The notes: a model not told the origin generated them from the letters alone. 63,171 bases of DNA from Prochlorococcus sp. AG-347-K10 (GCA_003278955.1 QCCB01000008.1:1-63171); one strand, 5' to 3'; positions 1-6,879 are shown, counted from the stretch's first letter. Program-made: numbers and translations.

Positions 1-2
1 TT

Positions 3-248
3 TATCCTTTTTGCGAATTATTAATTGGAATAAGTTTTCTTAATTCTGCTCCACCCTCTTTAATTATTTTTATTGCCCTAATTTTAGGAATTTCTGGAAT
101 GATTTCAGTTTTTAAGGCTGTTTATTTGGATAAATTAAAATTAAATTGTGCATGTATTGGTGGATATGCAAAAACTCCTTTGGGAATTATTAGTTTTATC
201 GAAAATCTTTTAATGGCAATTATGAGTGTCTTAATTTTAATTAAATAG
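3..248 (+). CDS. MauE/DoxX-like membrane protein, C-terminal part (cut by window start)
   Basis: The frame is open from the window edge to a TAG at 246-248, giving about 81 residues. Three hydrophobic segments surround a short CACIGG motif, which resembles the paired-cysteine CxCxG motif of MauE/DoxX-related quinone- or disulfide-associated membrane proteins. The 5' end lies outside the window, so the start and N-terminal helices are unknown. It precedes a DUF411 gene by about 60 bp on the same strand, which suggests a shared role in metal or thiol chemistry at the membrane. The family call rests on one short motif and hydrophobicity only. Confidence 0.5.
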   Translation, partial: YPFCELLIGISFLNSAPPSLIIFIALILGISGMISVFKAVYLDKLKLNCACIGGYAKTPLGIISFIENLLMAIMSVLILIK

Positions 249-309
249 CAATTTAATAAATTTTCATTTATGGTTAATTTACATATTAAATTTAATCATC
301 GTAATTAGT

Positions 310-828
310 ATGGCATTTAATAAAATATTTAAGAAAAGAGGACTTTTAAATTATTTAATTTTTTCTGGAATTCTTTTTACAAATACAATTTATCCAAATA
401 AGAGTATTGCTTTAACTCAAGAAAATATAGATATACCAAAAGTTTTTTCTTACAGATCAGCATCATGTGGTTGTTGCAAAAAATGGATAAATCATTTAAG
501 AGATAATGGATTAAAAGTTATTGATAATATAGTTGAGGATGTTTCAGTAATTAAAAACCAATATCAAATTCCCAATAACCTGAGATCATGTCACTCTGCT
601 CAAATAGCTTACTATACGATTGAAGGACATGTCCCGATTGAATCAATCAACAAACTTTTTAGAGAAAAACCAAATATCAATGGGATAGCAGTTCCGGGCA
701 TGCCACTTGGCTCTCCAGGTATGGAAATGCATTCTCACCACTCGCACTCTCATGATTATGAGAACTACAAAGTAGTTTCATTTAGTAAAAATGGCAAAAC
801 AAAAATATTTGATAAAATCTCTCCTTAA
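310..828 (+). CDS. DUF411 family metal-binding protein, exported
   Basis: 172 residues with an N-terminal basic then hydrophobic segment (about residues 8-35) that looks like a signal peptide. The mature part has the family hallmarks: SASCGCCKKW near residue 50, the RSCHSAQ segment, YTIEGHVP, and the GIAVPGMPLGSPGME block. A His-rich stretch (HSHHSHSHDY) near residue 142 would suit copper or another soft metal. DUF411 proteins are commonly found with copper-resistance genes; a copper role here is inferred from the family and the Cys/His content. It starts with ATG and is followed 21 bp later by a Cys-containing small secreted protein. Confidence 0.85.
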   Translation: MAFNKIFKKRGLLNYLIFSGILFTNTIYPNKSIALTQENIDIPKVFSYRSASCGCCKKWINHLRDNGLKVIDNIVEDVSVIKNQYQIPNNLRSCHSAQIAYYTIEGHVPIESINKLFREKPNINGIAVPGMPLGSPGMEMHSHHSHSHDYENYKVVSFSKNGKTKIFDKISP

Positions 829-849
829 TACAAATACTTATTTGAAATA

Positions 850-1071
850 ATGCATATTTTTCTTAGAAATTTTAAATTTTTTATTTTTTTATTTTCCTTA
901 TCTCTAAATTTCAATAGTTATTCACATGCACATATGAGGGGTACATTTCTTTCTGAAGAGGACGCCGAAAATAGATCTTTAGAACTTGGTTGCGAAGGAA
1001 TACATAAGAATCAAGATAAATGGATGCCATGCAAAAACGAAAAAGAATTACATATCTATTTGAGGAAATAG
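850..1071 (+). CDS. Small secreted protein with WMPC motif, DUF3721-like
   Basis: 73 residues. Residues 1-27 form a signal-peptide-like hydrophobic segment. The mature part has MRGTF, AENRSLELGCEG and KWMPCKNE, an arrangement like the short DUF3721 domain (conserved Ala/Cys with a WMPC ending). Two cysteines remain in the mature protein. The stop codon TAG abuts the ATG of the next gene, so the two are probably co-translated. Position after DUF411 suggests the same periplasmic metal-handling group; function is unknown. Confidence 0.6.
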   Translation: MHIFLRNFKFFIFLFSLSLNFNSYSHAHMRGTFLSEEDAENRSLELGCEGIHKNQDKWMPCKNEKELHIYLRK

Positions 1072-1332
1072 ATGGAAAAATTAAAAACAAATCAAAGAAA
1101 AATTCACAGAAAAATAACCGCAATTTCAGCAATCCCCTTACTAATCACTATTGTATCTGGGACTATTTATAGTATTCTTCAACCATTAGGAGTAGATGCT
1201 TTTTGGTTAATAAAATGGCATACGGGTAATTTTAGCATTATTAATTTGCAACCTTTTTACTCGATATTTCTTGGTATAGCCTCAATAATCTCAATAATAT
1301 CTGGCGTTAAACTTTTACAAAAAAAATCTTAG
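1072..1332 (+). CDS. Small two-helix membrane protein, PepSY-associated type
   Basis: 86 residues, with an N-terminal RKIHRK basic patch followed by a hydrophobic helix (about 17-37) and a second helix (about 58-80). The basic His-containing patch before the first helix and the WHTG motif after it recall the membrane helices of PepSY-domain proteins, but no PepSY extracytoplasmic domain is present. It begins immediately after the stop of the WMPC protein, so it probably belongs to the 310-1332 transcription unit. Function unknown. Confidence 0.6.
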   Translation: MEKLKTNQRKIHRKITAISAIPLLITIVSGTIYSILQPLGVDAFWLIKWHTGNFSIINLQPFYSIFLGIASIISIISGVKLLQKKS

Positions 1333-1360
1333 ATATATTCTAAGCCAAGCCAAAATCTAA

Positions 1361-1558
1361 CTAATTAATACTATTTGCGCCTCCACTTACTAAGAAAATT
1401 ATCGCTCCTAGTGCCATTGTTGCTACACCCATGTAAGGGTATTTCTTAATTCTTGATTTATTAATTGGAAGCCATGAAAAGTATCTATCAGATTTATTTA
1501 ATTTATTTTTTTGTCTAGGTGGCAATCCTAATTCTTCTCTTCTTTTGGCTTCGCCCAT
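1361..1558 (-). CDS. DUF2839 family protein
   Basis: 65 residues beginning MGEAKRREELGLPPR, the characteristic N-terminus of cyanobacterial DUF2839, followed by a basic linker and one C-terminal transmembrane helix (about 43-60). A paralogue with the same start lies at 3762-3977. The gene converges with the 1072-1332 gene, 28 bp apart. No biochemical function is established for the family. Confidence 0.8.
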   Translation of the reverse strand: MGEAKRREELGLPPRQKNKLNKSDRYFSWLPINKSRIKKYPYMGVATMALGAIIFLVSGGANSIN

Positions 1559-1664
1559 AATCTTAAATTTGTTTATGTATCAATATTAAAAATTATGTTC
1601 TACACCTGCGAGTTAACTTTATTAAAAACAGAGGTCCTATATAGATAAACAAATTATTTAAAAT

Positions 1665-1811
1665 TTATTTAGCCTTCTTTAAATATAGATTCTTTGTATT
1701 TGCCTGATCCGATGTAAATAACAAAATCAAGATGGTTCCAACTAGAAATGAAAAAATCATTGTCAAACCAACAACTTCAACCATTTCACTAGGCAGATAA
1801 TTTAGAAACAT
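1665..1811 (-). CDS. 48-aa single-helix membrane protein
   Basis: A short ORF with ATG at 1811 and TAA at 1665 encodes 48 residues. It begins MFLNYLPSEMVEVVGLT, then has one hydrophobic helix (about residues 12-32) and a polar tail ending LYLKKAK. The compact helix and absence of other candidates in the interval support a real small gene. The family is not recognised; size and topology resemble photosynthetic small subunits, but no specific match is claimed. Confidence 0.55.
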   Translation of the reverse strand: MFLNYLPSEMVEVVGLTMIFSFLVGTILILLFTSDQANTKNLYLKKAK

Positions 1812-1966
1812 TAATGGATAGATCTCTTATCTTAAACTTAGCAATTGTATTTTTTATGTAAAGTAAGTATTCTTCCTTAAATTTCGAAAAGAACTTTCTG
1901 AGACTTTTTAATCTTTAATTATTTTTATTTGCGGGATAAATATAGTTCTAGCCGATCACAATTTTC

Positions 1967-2257
1967 TTACTTAGCTATTCCTATTTTCTTAAGCAATTTC
2001 AGGTAAGGCAAGGCCCAATTACCAAAGGTAAAAGAGATTGTCGTATTTTTTGTAGTTGGTAATAATGTTTTAGAACGTGTAGAGGCTAATTTAGAAAATA
2101 TTTTAATAGTCTCTGCTTCTAGATTATCCATATACAATTTTTTTTGAACACCTCTATCTTTCTTTTGGGGCAAATAATTTTCTATAAACCATAAAACTTG
2201 ATCTAAATTTGATTTATTGGGTGAGGTTTTAATTTGTTTATTTTTCTTTTTAAACAT
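1967..2257 (-). CDS. Hypothetical 96-aa basic protein
   Basis: 96 residues with a very basic N-terminus (MFKKKNKQIK) and no transmembrane helix. The middle has acidic/basic amphipathic stretches and the C-terminus ends LPYLKLLKKIGIAK. It has an ATG start. No domain is recognised. It is the first gene in a small minus-strand group with the 48-aa membrane ORF and DUF2839, with gaps of 155 and 106 bp. Confidence 0.55.
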   Translation of the reverse strand: MFKKKNKQIKTSPNKSNLDQVLWFIENYLPQKKDRGVQKKLYMDNLEAETIKIFSKLASTRSKTLLPTTKNTTISFTFGNWALPYLKLLKKIGIAK

Positions 2258-2391
2258 ATTTATTTACCTCTTAATTACTGAATTAAATTTGCCATTTATA
2301 TAAATTAAATCAATAGTAAAAGCATCAAAATTATGTTCTTTTTAATAATCGATAATCGAAAAAATAAATTAATAATTACGTTGTTTTTGTA

Positions 2392-2421
2392 AAAATAAAA
2401 AAAGAGGGATAAACCCCTCTT
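2392..2421 (-). terminator. Rho-independent terminator
   Basis: Read on the minus strand, a 7-bp stem AAGAGGG/CCCTCTT with a 6-nt loop (2402-2421) is followed by a T-rich tract (complement of the A-run at 2392-2401). It lies 25 bp after the stop of the 56-aa gene at 2446-2616. Confidence 0.75.
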
Positions 2422-2445
2422 AATTGATCAGTTTCAAAAAAGAAT

Positions 2446-2616
2446 TTAATTTTTTGAGTCTTTCAATTTCATTTCTTTTTGTGTTTTCCTGATTCTTTCT
2501 TCAAAGACAGATCTTCTGTATGGAGTAACTTCTCCACTTTTAGTTGCCAAAAGTTGGGCTTCATATAGCCTGTTGGCTCTTTTGATTTTTTCTCTTATTT
2601 GTAAGAGGTTATTCAT
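2446..2616 (-). CDS. 56-aa charged helical protein
   Basis: ATG at 2616, TAA at 2446, 56 residues starting MNNLLQIREKIKRANRLYEA. It is highly charged with no membrane segment and is predicted to be alpha-helical by its heptad-like spacing of Leu/Ile and Lys/Glu/Arg. It ends directly before a good intrinsic terminator, which supports expression as its own small transcript. The family is not recognised. Confidence 0.6.
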   Translation of the reverse strand: MNNLLQIREKIKRANRLYEAQLLATKSGEVTPYRRSVFEERIRKTQKEMKLKDSKN

Positions 2617-2804
2617 GATCTTTTGCAGTTAATGAGAATCCCGTTCCCTACTCCCATATCATGCGTCCAGAGATATAAACTTGGATGAACGTTAATGAAC
2701 GATAACATCTTCAAAAAAATTCCGCGAGAGTAATTTTTACTAATTTTTCTCAAAAAAATAAACTTTGCATAAAAAGTATAAATAAGCTTTTAATAATTCG
2801 TAAA

Positions 2805-3080
2805 TTAAGATAAGAAAATTGTTTGCGACCCATCATTATTATCATGAATCATTATTTTTTTATTTGGGAATATATCTGATAGTATTCTTTTCAAATTTGA
2901 ATTATCTGAAGGAATTATATTACTCATATTTTTTGAATTAATTTTCCAATTTTCATCTACAAATAGTTCTTTATCATCACCTTTTTTATTCTCCAGTGAT
3001 GTCTTATTTAGAATCTTAAGTAACAGTTCTGAATCATAATCTTTAAATTCTTCAGGGCTATCTTTTAAATTTTCAATCAT
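2805..3080 (-). CDS. Hypothetical 91-aa acidic protein
   Basis: 91 residues, acidic, without signal peptide or membrane helix. The N-terminus MIENLKDSPEEFKDYDSELL is followed by a Lys/Glu-rich middle and a C-terminal beta-like segment KKIMIHDNNDGSQTIFLS. ATG start. It stands alone, with gaps of more than 180 bp on both sides. No domain is recognised. Confidence 0.55.
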   Translation of the reverse strand: MIENLKDSPEEFKDYDSELLLKILNKTSLENKKGDDKELFVDENWKINSKNMSNIIPSDNSNLKRILSDIFPNKKIMIHDNNDGSQTIFLS

Positions 3081-3304
3081 TATTTAAAATCTAATGTTTC
3101 TAAATCTTGCATGAGAAATTTGAAGAATACAAGGTATTAATTACCTAGAAATTTCTCTCAAGATAAAAATCCGGATTCAATTATAATAATTTTCTTCAGA
3201 AAATTTAATTCCAAAATAGCCAAACAATGATATTTAAAAAAGATTAAGTAATCATTTACAGCATTTATTTACTTGTTAAGTTGCAATTAAGGGATTCAGA
3301 AAAG

Positions 3305-3436
3305 ATGCCCAGAGTAATAAACAAAAAAATTAGACTTTTAAGATGGTTAAACTCAGGCATGATACTACCATTTATCATTATGGCTGCATCCTCATCAATC
3401 ATTCTTTATGGAATTTTATTTATCCTAATAAAATAG
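3305..3436 (+). CDS. 43-aa single-helix membrane protein
   Basis: ATG at 3305 and TAG at 3434-3436 give 43 residues: a basic start (MPRVINKKIRLLRW) followed by one long hydrophobic helix (about residues 18-42). The positive-inside arrangement supports a real membrane protein. It converges with the 44-aa gene at 3446-3580, 9 bp apart. Function unknown. Confidence 0.5.
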   Translation: MPRVINKKIRLLRWLNSGMILPFIIMAASSSIILYGILFILIK

Positions 3437-3445
3437 TTTTCTAAC

Positions 3446-3580
3446 TTAAGCAGCTAAGTTTTCCTCAGATTTAGACATTATCATTGCAGCTTTTTTTAAT
3501 AAACTAACTACTTCTTTTCTTCCAACTGCATTATCAGCTTGACGCATTATTTCAGCATATTTTTTATTTATTTTTTTCAT
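3446..3580 (-). CDS. 44-aa KKYA...GRKE small protein (paralogue of 13939-14076)
   Basis: ATG at 3580, TAA at 3446. The protein starts MKKINKKYAEIMRQADNAVG and continues with RKEVVSLLKKAA. A second gene at 13939-14076 encodes the same pattern (KKYA, Q-A-N/D-N, GRKE, SL-K-A), so the pair defines a small paralogous family. It is soluble, basic and probably two short helices. Function unknown. Confidence 0.6.
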   Translation of the reverse strand: MKKINKKYAEIMRQADNAVGRKEVVSLLKKAAMIMSKSEENLAA

Positions 3581-3761
3581 AAATAGTATTAATTTAATCT
3601 AAAATTACAGCACCTCAAGATTGTGTCAATCGTAAATAATTATCATCTATTATTTTTTCATCATTCATTGCACATTTATTTTTGATAATTTAATATCTTT
3701 AAAGTTTTTTTAAAAAATGGTTATAAAGAGTGATCAATATCAAAATTCACTATCCTCATAA

Positions 3762-3977
3762 TTAAGCAATATTAAAGGATTTGAAAACATAAAATAAACC
3801 TCCGATTAGGATAACTATGGCAGCTCCATAAAAGAGAAAGGGGATAATTGGATATTTATATAGTGTAGACCTAACTTTTTGCTGTATGGCTTTTTTATCG
3901 AGTTGGGGCAGCTTTATCTCTTCATTTTTTTCTCTAGGTGGAATACCTAAATTTTTTCTTCTCTTTGCCTCTCCCAT
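3762..3977 (-). CDS. DUF2839 family protein, second copy
   Basis: The start is placed at ATG 3977 because the family begins MGEAKRR; an in-frame upstream extension to 4004 would add nine residues that lie inside the neighbouring gene. From 3977 the protein has 71 residues: MGEAKRRKNLGIPPREK, a charged linker and one C-terminal helix (about residues 46-68). It is a paralogue of the gene at 1361-1558. It follows the 3980-4216 gene by 2 bp, so it is the last gene of a tightly packed three-gene minus-strand unit led by DUF3764. Confidence 0.8.
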   Translation of the reverse strand: MGEAKRRKNLGIPPREKNEEIKLPQLDKKAIQQKVRSTLYKYPIIPFLFYGAAIVILIGGLFYVFKSFNIA

Positions 3978-3979
3978 AA

Positions 3980-4216
3980 TTAATACTGAGGTATGCCCAT
4001 ACATTTTAAATAATTGTTATCAGCTAAATCTAAAATTTGATTCCATTCTTCATAAGATGTTCCCAACTGATTTTTAAAATCTTTTTCAAATTTAAGAATA
4101 CATCTTTTTTCTATATTTTCTAAAGAATTATAATTTCTTAAAAAACTAATACTCAAATAAGATAATAATGAAAAAACTATAATTGCTTTAGCAATTCTAA
4201 AAAGATTCATATCCAA
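3980..4216 (-). CDS. Small protein with N-terminal membrane anchor
   Basis: 78 residues, with the start at 4216 (MDMNLF) or the internal ATG two codons later. An N-terminal hydrophobic helix (about 8-25) is followed by a soluble part with two cysteines (KRCILKFEKDF, YLKCMGIPQY) and a YEEWNQILD segment. The 5' end overlaps the DUF3764 gene by 10 bp, which suggests translational coupling. No family recognised. Confidence 0.6.
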   Translation of the reverse strand: MDMNLFRIAKAIIVFSLLSYLSISFLRNYNSLENIEKRCILKFEKDFKNQLGTSYEEWNQILDLADNNYLKCMGIPQY

Positions 4217-4482
4217 GATGATTCTTCCATACTAGAGAAATCAACTTTGTGACTTTTTATCCATTCACTATTTGCTTGAACAAACTTTTGAATATTTCCC
4301 TCTGGAGCCTGATGTATACAAATTACTTTTTTAGGATCATCTTTACTAAATCCTCTAAATAGTGGTTTAATATCAAATTCAGAATGTCTTAGATCTGCTT
4401 CTTTACTATCAAAAATTTTTACCCATTCTTCAAATGAACTTTCAATTTTAAAAGAAATTACGGTTGTTATTTTTCTAGACAT
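4207..4482 (-). CDS. DUF3764 family protein
   Basis: 91 residues with the features of this cyanobacterial family: an N-terminal beta strand (TTVISFKIESSFEEW), the SKDDPKKVICIHQAPEG block near residue 46, and a closing SHKVDFSSMEESSW segment. The fold is probably a ferredoxin-like alpha/beta barrel of the dimeric type, judged from pattern only. It is the first gene of a three-gene overlapping unit. A divergent paralogue is at 8481-8762. Function unknown. Confidence 0.75.
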   Translation of the reverse strand: MSRKITTVISFKIESSFEEWVKIFDSKEADLRHSEFDIKPLFRGFSKDDPKKVICIHQAPEGNIQKFVQANSEWIKSHKVDFSSMEESSWI

Positions 4483-4681
4483 TAAAGAATAAGCTATTCT
4501 TTTTTATATTAAAAGGTATGTCAAACATTCTCAATTATTTAAACCATCTAATTTTGAAAATAAAATAACTCTAAGATAAAAATTTTATCTTAATCTTTTA
4601 AGTAATTTTCAATAGAACTTTTAAAGAAAAATAATATAATTTTAGTTATCCTAAAAATTAAAGATTTGATCTTAGAAATAC

Positions 4682-5095
4682 TTAATTAAAAGGTGCAGTG
4701 TTATTAGTAGGAGCTATTAATAGGATTTCAAAAACTATCCCAGTTATGGCAATTGGTAAAACCCAAATACCAATAAATCTATGATCAAAAAATCTCAAAT
4801 GATCTTCACCCTTAAAAACATTCCTCAAAGTAGTAAATAGTGTTTCTGGTTGTTTATATGATGGACCATTTTCAGAGGGAGAATATGGTTTAACAAAAGC
4901 GGATGAGGAAGAAAACTTTGCAAACTTTCTAATTAAATAAATTGGCAAAACCCATATAGCAACAAATCTTCCTCCTAACCATTGCCTAGCATTAGGAAGG
5001 GCGTACTCCTTTATAGATTTATTCTCTGGCATCCCAGATTCTAAATCTCTATAAATATTCTCTAAAGTATCTTTTTTATTTAATTCATTAATCAT
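4682..5095 (-). CDS. Membrane protein with duplicated RF-[VI]-[AG]-IWVLPI module
   Basis: The start is taken at ATG 5095, which has an AGGT Shine-Dalgarno-like stretch about 8 nt upstream; a GTG at 5104 is possible. About 137 residues. Two similar membrane segments occur: GGRFVAIWVLPIYLIRKF (about 45-62) and DHRFIGIWVLPIAITGIVF (about 107-125), separated by a soluble loop. This indicates an internal duplication. No family is recognised. It is downstream of two candidate small RNAs and a cluster of small membrane proteins with photosystem-like features, so a thylakoid role is possible but unproven. Confidence 0.65.
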   Translation of the reverse strand: MINELNKKDTLENIYRDLESGMPENKSIKEYALPNARQWLGGRFVAIWVLPIYLIRKFAKFSSSSAFVKPYSPSENGPSYKQPETLFTTLRNVFKGEDHLRFFDHRFIGIWVLPIAITGIVFEILLIAPTNNTAPFN

Positions 5096-5147
5096 TAAAT
5101 TCACCTATGGATGAGATAAATTCTCTAAAATTTTAATATTTAATAAA

Positions 5148-5251
5148 AATATTCCTAACTACTAAAATAACTAAAACGTAGTTAAGAATATTTTTTTGGC
5201 TAGGTTCATAAAGACGGATTTTAAACCGTTGCAGATGCGCCAAATATCTAC
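5148..5251 (-). ncRNA. Candidate small RNA A (GTAGATATT family) with terminator
   Basis: On the minus strand a TATAAA -10 box ends 7 nt before G5251. The predicted RNA then has a 6-bp stem GTAGAT/ATCTGC with a 9-nt loop (5251-5231), a second small stem (ACGG/CCGT), and a long 15-bp hairpin with one mismatch (5192-5148) followed by a T-rich tract. Length is about 104 nt. A second element at 5386-5492 has the same promoter, first stem-loop and terminal hairpin. It may instead be a leader with a terminator for the ORF starting at 5095. Confidence 0.5.
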
Positions 5252-5385
5252 ATATTCTTTATAAATAAAAAACTATTTTTTTAAAAGTAAATAATATACA
5301 AAGGCATAGATATTTTTTAATTGAAAGAGTTTATTTTTGATACTTAACTTTAACCTTATATTATTTTCTTTTCTAAGAATATTTA

Positions 5386-5492
5386 AACCTCATTTTCTAA
5401 GATTGCGAAAAAGAAAATGAGGTTAAAGGGAGGTTCTCATTACAAACCGTACTTATCAAAGCTATCGGCTAGTAGATTGCCCTAATATCTAC
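5386..5492 (-). ncRNA. Candidate small RNA B (GTAGATATT family) with terminal hairpin
   Basis: On the minus strand TATAAA lies 8-13 nt upstream of G5492. The RNA begins GTAGATATT and forms a perfect 6-bp stem GTAGAT/ATCTAC with a 9-nt loop (5492-5472). The stem has the same size and spacing as in element A but a G-C to A-T change at one pair (T-G to T-A). It ends with a perfect 13-bp hairpin (stem halves 5412-5424 and 5386-5398, 13-nt loop). No ORF of note is in the interval. Length is about 107 nt. Confidence 0.5.
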
Positions 5493-5708
5493 TTTTATAT
5501 TTATATAATGATTTTCTTAATTTAGAAAGATTAATTTTATACAAATAAGTGTTTTATATTTTATCTAATTTTTATTTAGGAAAAACTAATTAATACACTT
5601 ACTATTCTTATTGAAAGATGAAAAAAAGCGTAAAGAGAAACTGCAAAAAATAAATACTGTTCTATTGGAATCATGAAAATTTTATAAATAAAAATAAGTG
5701 AATTTAAT

Positions 5709-5894
5709 TTAATTTTTTGTTAAAAAGATATTTTCCAAAATATAACTTTGCTCTGCTGATTGATTTTTTAAAGTCATTTTTTTTGACAAATTATCATCAG
5801 GAAATTTAAAAGCACCCCATTTTCTGAGCCAAAATAAGGTATAGAAAAAGGCAATTACGAAGGGGGCTCCAACAATAAAAAATCTTATATCCAT
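5709..5894 (-). CDS. Small membrane protein resembling the N-terminus of its neighbour
   Basis: The start is placed at the second ATG (5894) so that the protein begins MDIRFFIVGAPFVIAFFYTL, matching the [18 protein letters not shown] start of the gene at 5907-6203. One hydrophobic helix (about 4-24) is followed by LRKWGAFKFP and a polar tail; the C-terminal b559-beta-like segment of the neighbour is missing. About 61 residues. It lies 12 bp downstream of that neighbour, so it is probably a tandem, shortened duplicate in the same operon. Confidence 0.65.
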   Translation of the reverse strand: MDIRFFIVGAPFVIAFFYTLFWLRKWGAFKFPDDNLSKKMTLKNQSAEQSYILENIFLTKN

Positions 5895-5906
5895 CAAAGT
5901 ACCTAA

Positions 5907-6203
5907 TTAATAAGATTTGAACTGCATTGCCAAAATTGCTCCTAGAAAGAAAACAGTTGGAATTCCTAAAGCGTTTACAGCTGCAGTTCTTACTGTAAAC
6001 ACAGGATAACCTTCTGCTGGTCTGCCTTTATCCGGAATTAGTGCAGAATCTTCCCATACTTGATAGTTTTCAAAAGGAGCAACTCCCTTCTTGGGTAGTC
6101 CAAGTGGTGTCAATCTAAATACATCCCATCTACCTAACCAAAAAACTGTAAATATCCATGAAAATACTATTGGTGTAATAACAAGTAAAACTCTAAAATC
6201 CAT
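5907..6203 (-). CDS. Two-helix membrane protein with cytochrome b559 beta-like C-terminus
   Basis: 98 residues. The N-terminal helix (about 3-23, [18 protein letters not shown]) is followed by [14 protein letters not shown] and a soluble loop. The C-terminal part (about 69-95) reads YPVFTVR, then [16 protein letters not shown], closely matching the PsbF helix [29 protein letters not shown]. The heme-ligating His of PsbF is Asn here (VNALGIP), so heme binding in the usual way is not expected. It is probably a thylakoid photosystem-associated protein; this is inferred from the PsbF likeness. Symbol left empty because the precise family name is not recalled. Confidence 0.7.
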   Translation of the reverse strand: MDFRVLLVITPIVFSWIFTVFWLGRWDVFRLTPLGLPKKGVAPFENYQVWEDSALIPDKGRPAEGYPVFTVRTAAVNALGIPTVFFLGAILAMQFKSY

Positions 6204-6429
6204 TTTTATAAAGTAATAGTAAATTTGGTAATTATTTTGACCTTTTAAAATTAATAATTGATTAAATCATTAACTTATATTTATACAAAAACTCTTAATA
6301 ACATTATTTTTAATCATTAATCACAACTAATTATGATTAATTGAATTTTTTTAAGTATATTTTTTAAATAAAAATATTTGAATATTTAGTTTGATGTAGA
6401 TTTAATTTAATTAAAAATTAAAAAAAAAT

Positions 6430-6795
6430 ATGGAAAATTTTAGATTTTTACTTTTTGGAATCGCAGGCGTAAGCGTTGTTTTTTGGGTTGCAGTAATAAC
6501 ATTGTGGCACACTTATATGTTCCCAAAATTCTTTAATGAAGATAAAGGTTTAAATTCAGTTATTAATCAAGGATTGAATGTCTCAACCGAACCCATTTTA
6601 GGCAGCTTTGTTAAAAGTAGCAATTTCAAAAGTAGGGATAAATATTCAATGAAAAATTTAGTTGTGGCTGATTTTTCATCAAGTAATAATTTCACATTAA
6701 ATAAACTCTATACAACGGTAATGATTGGAGTAACATTTGCAAGTTTTATATTTCTCACTTATGGATTAAGTAGCTCTATTACATCGATTAGTTAA
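6430..6795 (+). CDS. Two-helix membrane protein
   Basis: 121 residues. The N-terminus NFRFLLFGIAGVSVVFWVAV forms a helix (about 3-26) followed by LWHTYMFPKFF. This is similar in layout to the helix-W-x-x-F-x-P start of the two genes on the opposite strand (5709-6203). A variable polar loop (about 38-90) precedes a second helix (about 91-115). It is divergent from the b559-beta-like gene with a 226-bp shared upstream region. Function unknown; a related topology is an inference. Confidence 0.6.
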   Translation: MENFRFLLFGIAGVSVVFWVAVITLWHTYMFPKFFNEDKGLNSVINQGLNVSTEPILGSFVKSSNFKSRDKYSMKNLVVADFSSSNNFTLNKLYTTVMIGVTFASFIFLTYGLSSSITSIS

Positions 6796-6879
6796 ATGGA
6801 TTCTATATATGTAATTGTTTTCTTAATTTGCTTCCTTTATTTTATTTTCGACTCTTTAAAAAATACAGGTATCAAATAA
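6796..6879 (+). CDS. 27-aa single-helix peptide
   Basis: ATG at 6796 directly follows the TAA of the preceding gene; TAA at 6877. It encodes MDSIYVIVFLICFLYFIFDS plus a short polar tail. Size, single helix and abutting position suit a small co-translated thylakoid peptide, but an ORF this short can occur by chance in AT-rich DNA. No family match is claimed. Confidence 0.35.
   Translation: MDSIYVIVFLICFLYFIFDSLKNTGIK

Noticed and set aside
5198..5251. tRNA fragment or T-arm-like sequence (GGTTTAAAATCC on the minus strand)
   Set aside because: Loop and stem sizes do not fit a tRNA, and no acceptor, D or anticodon arms can be placed; the sRNA model explains the segment better.
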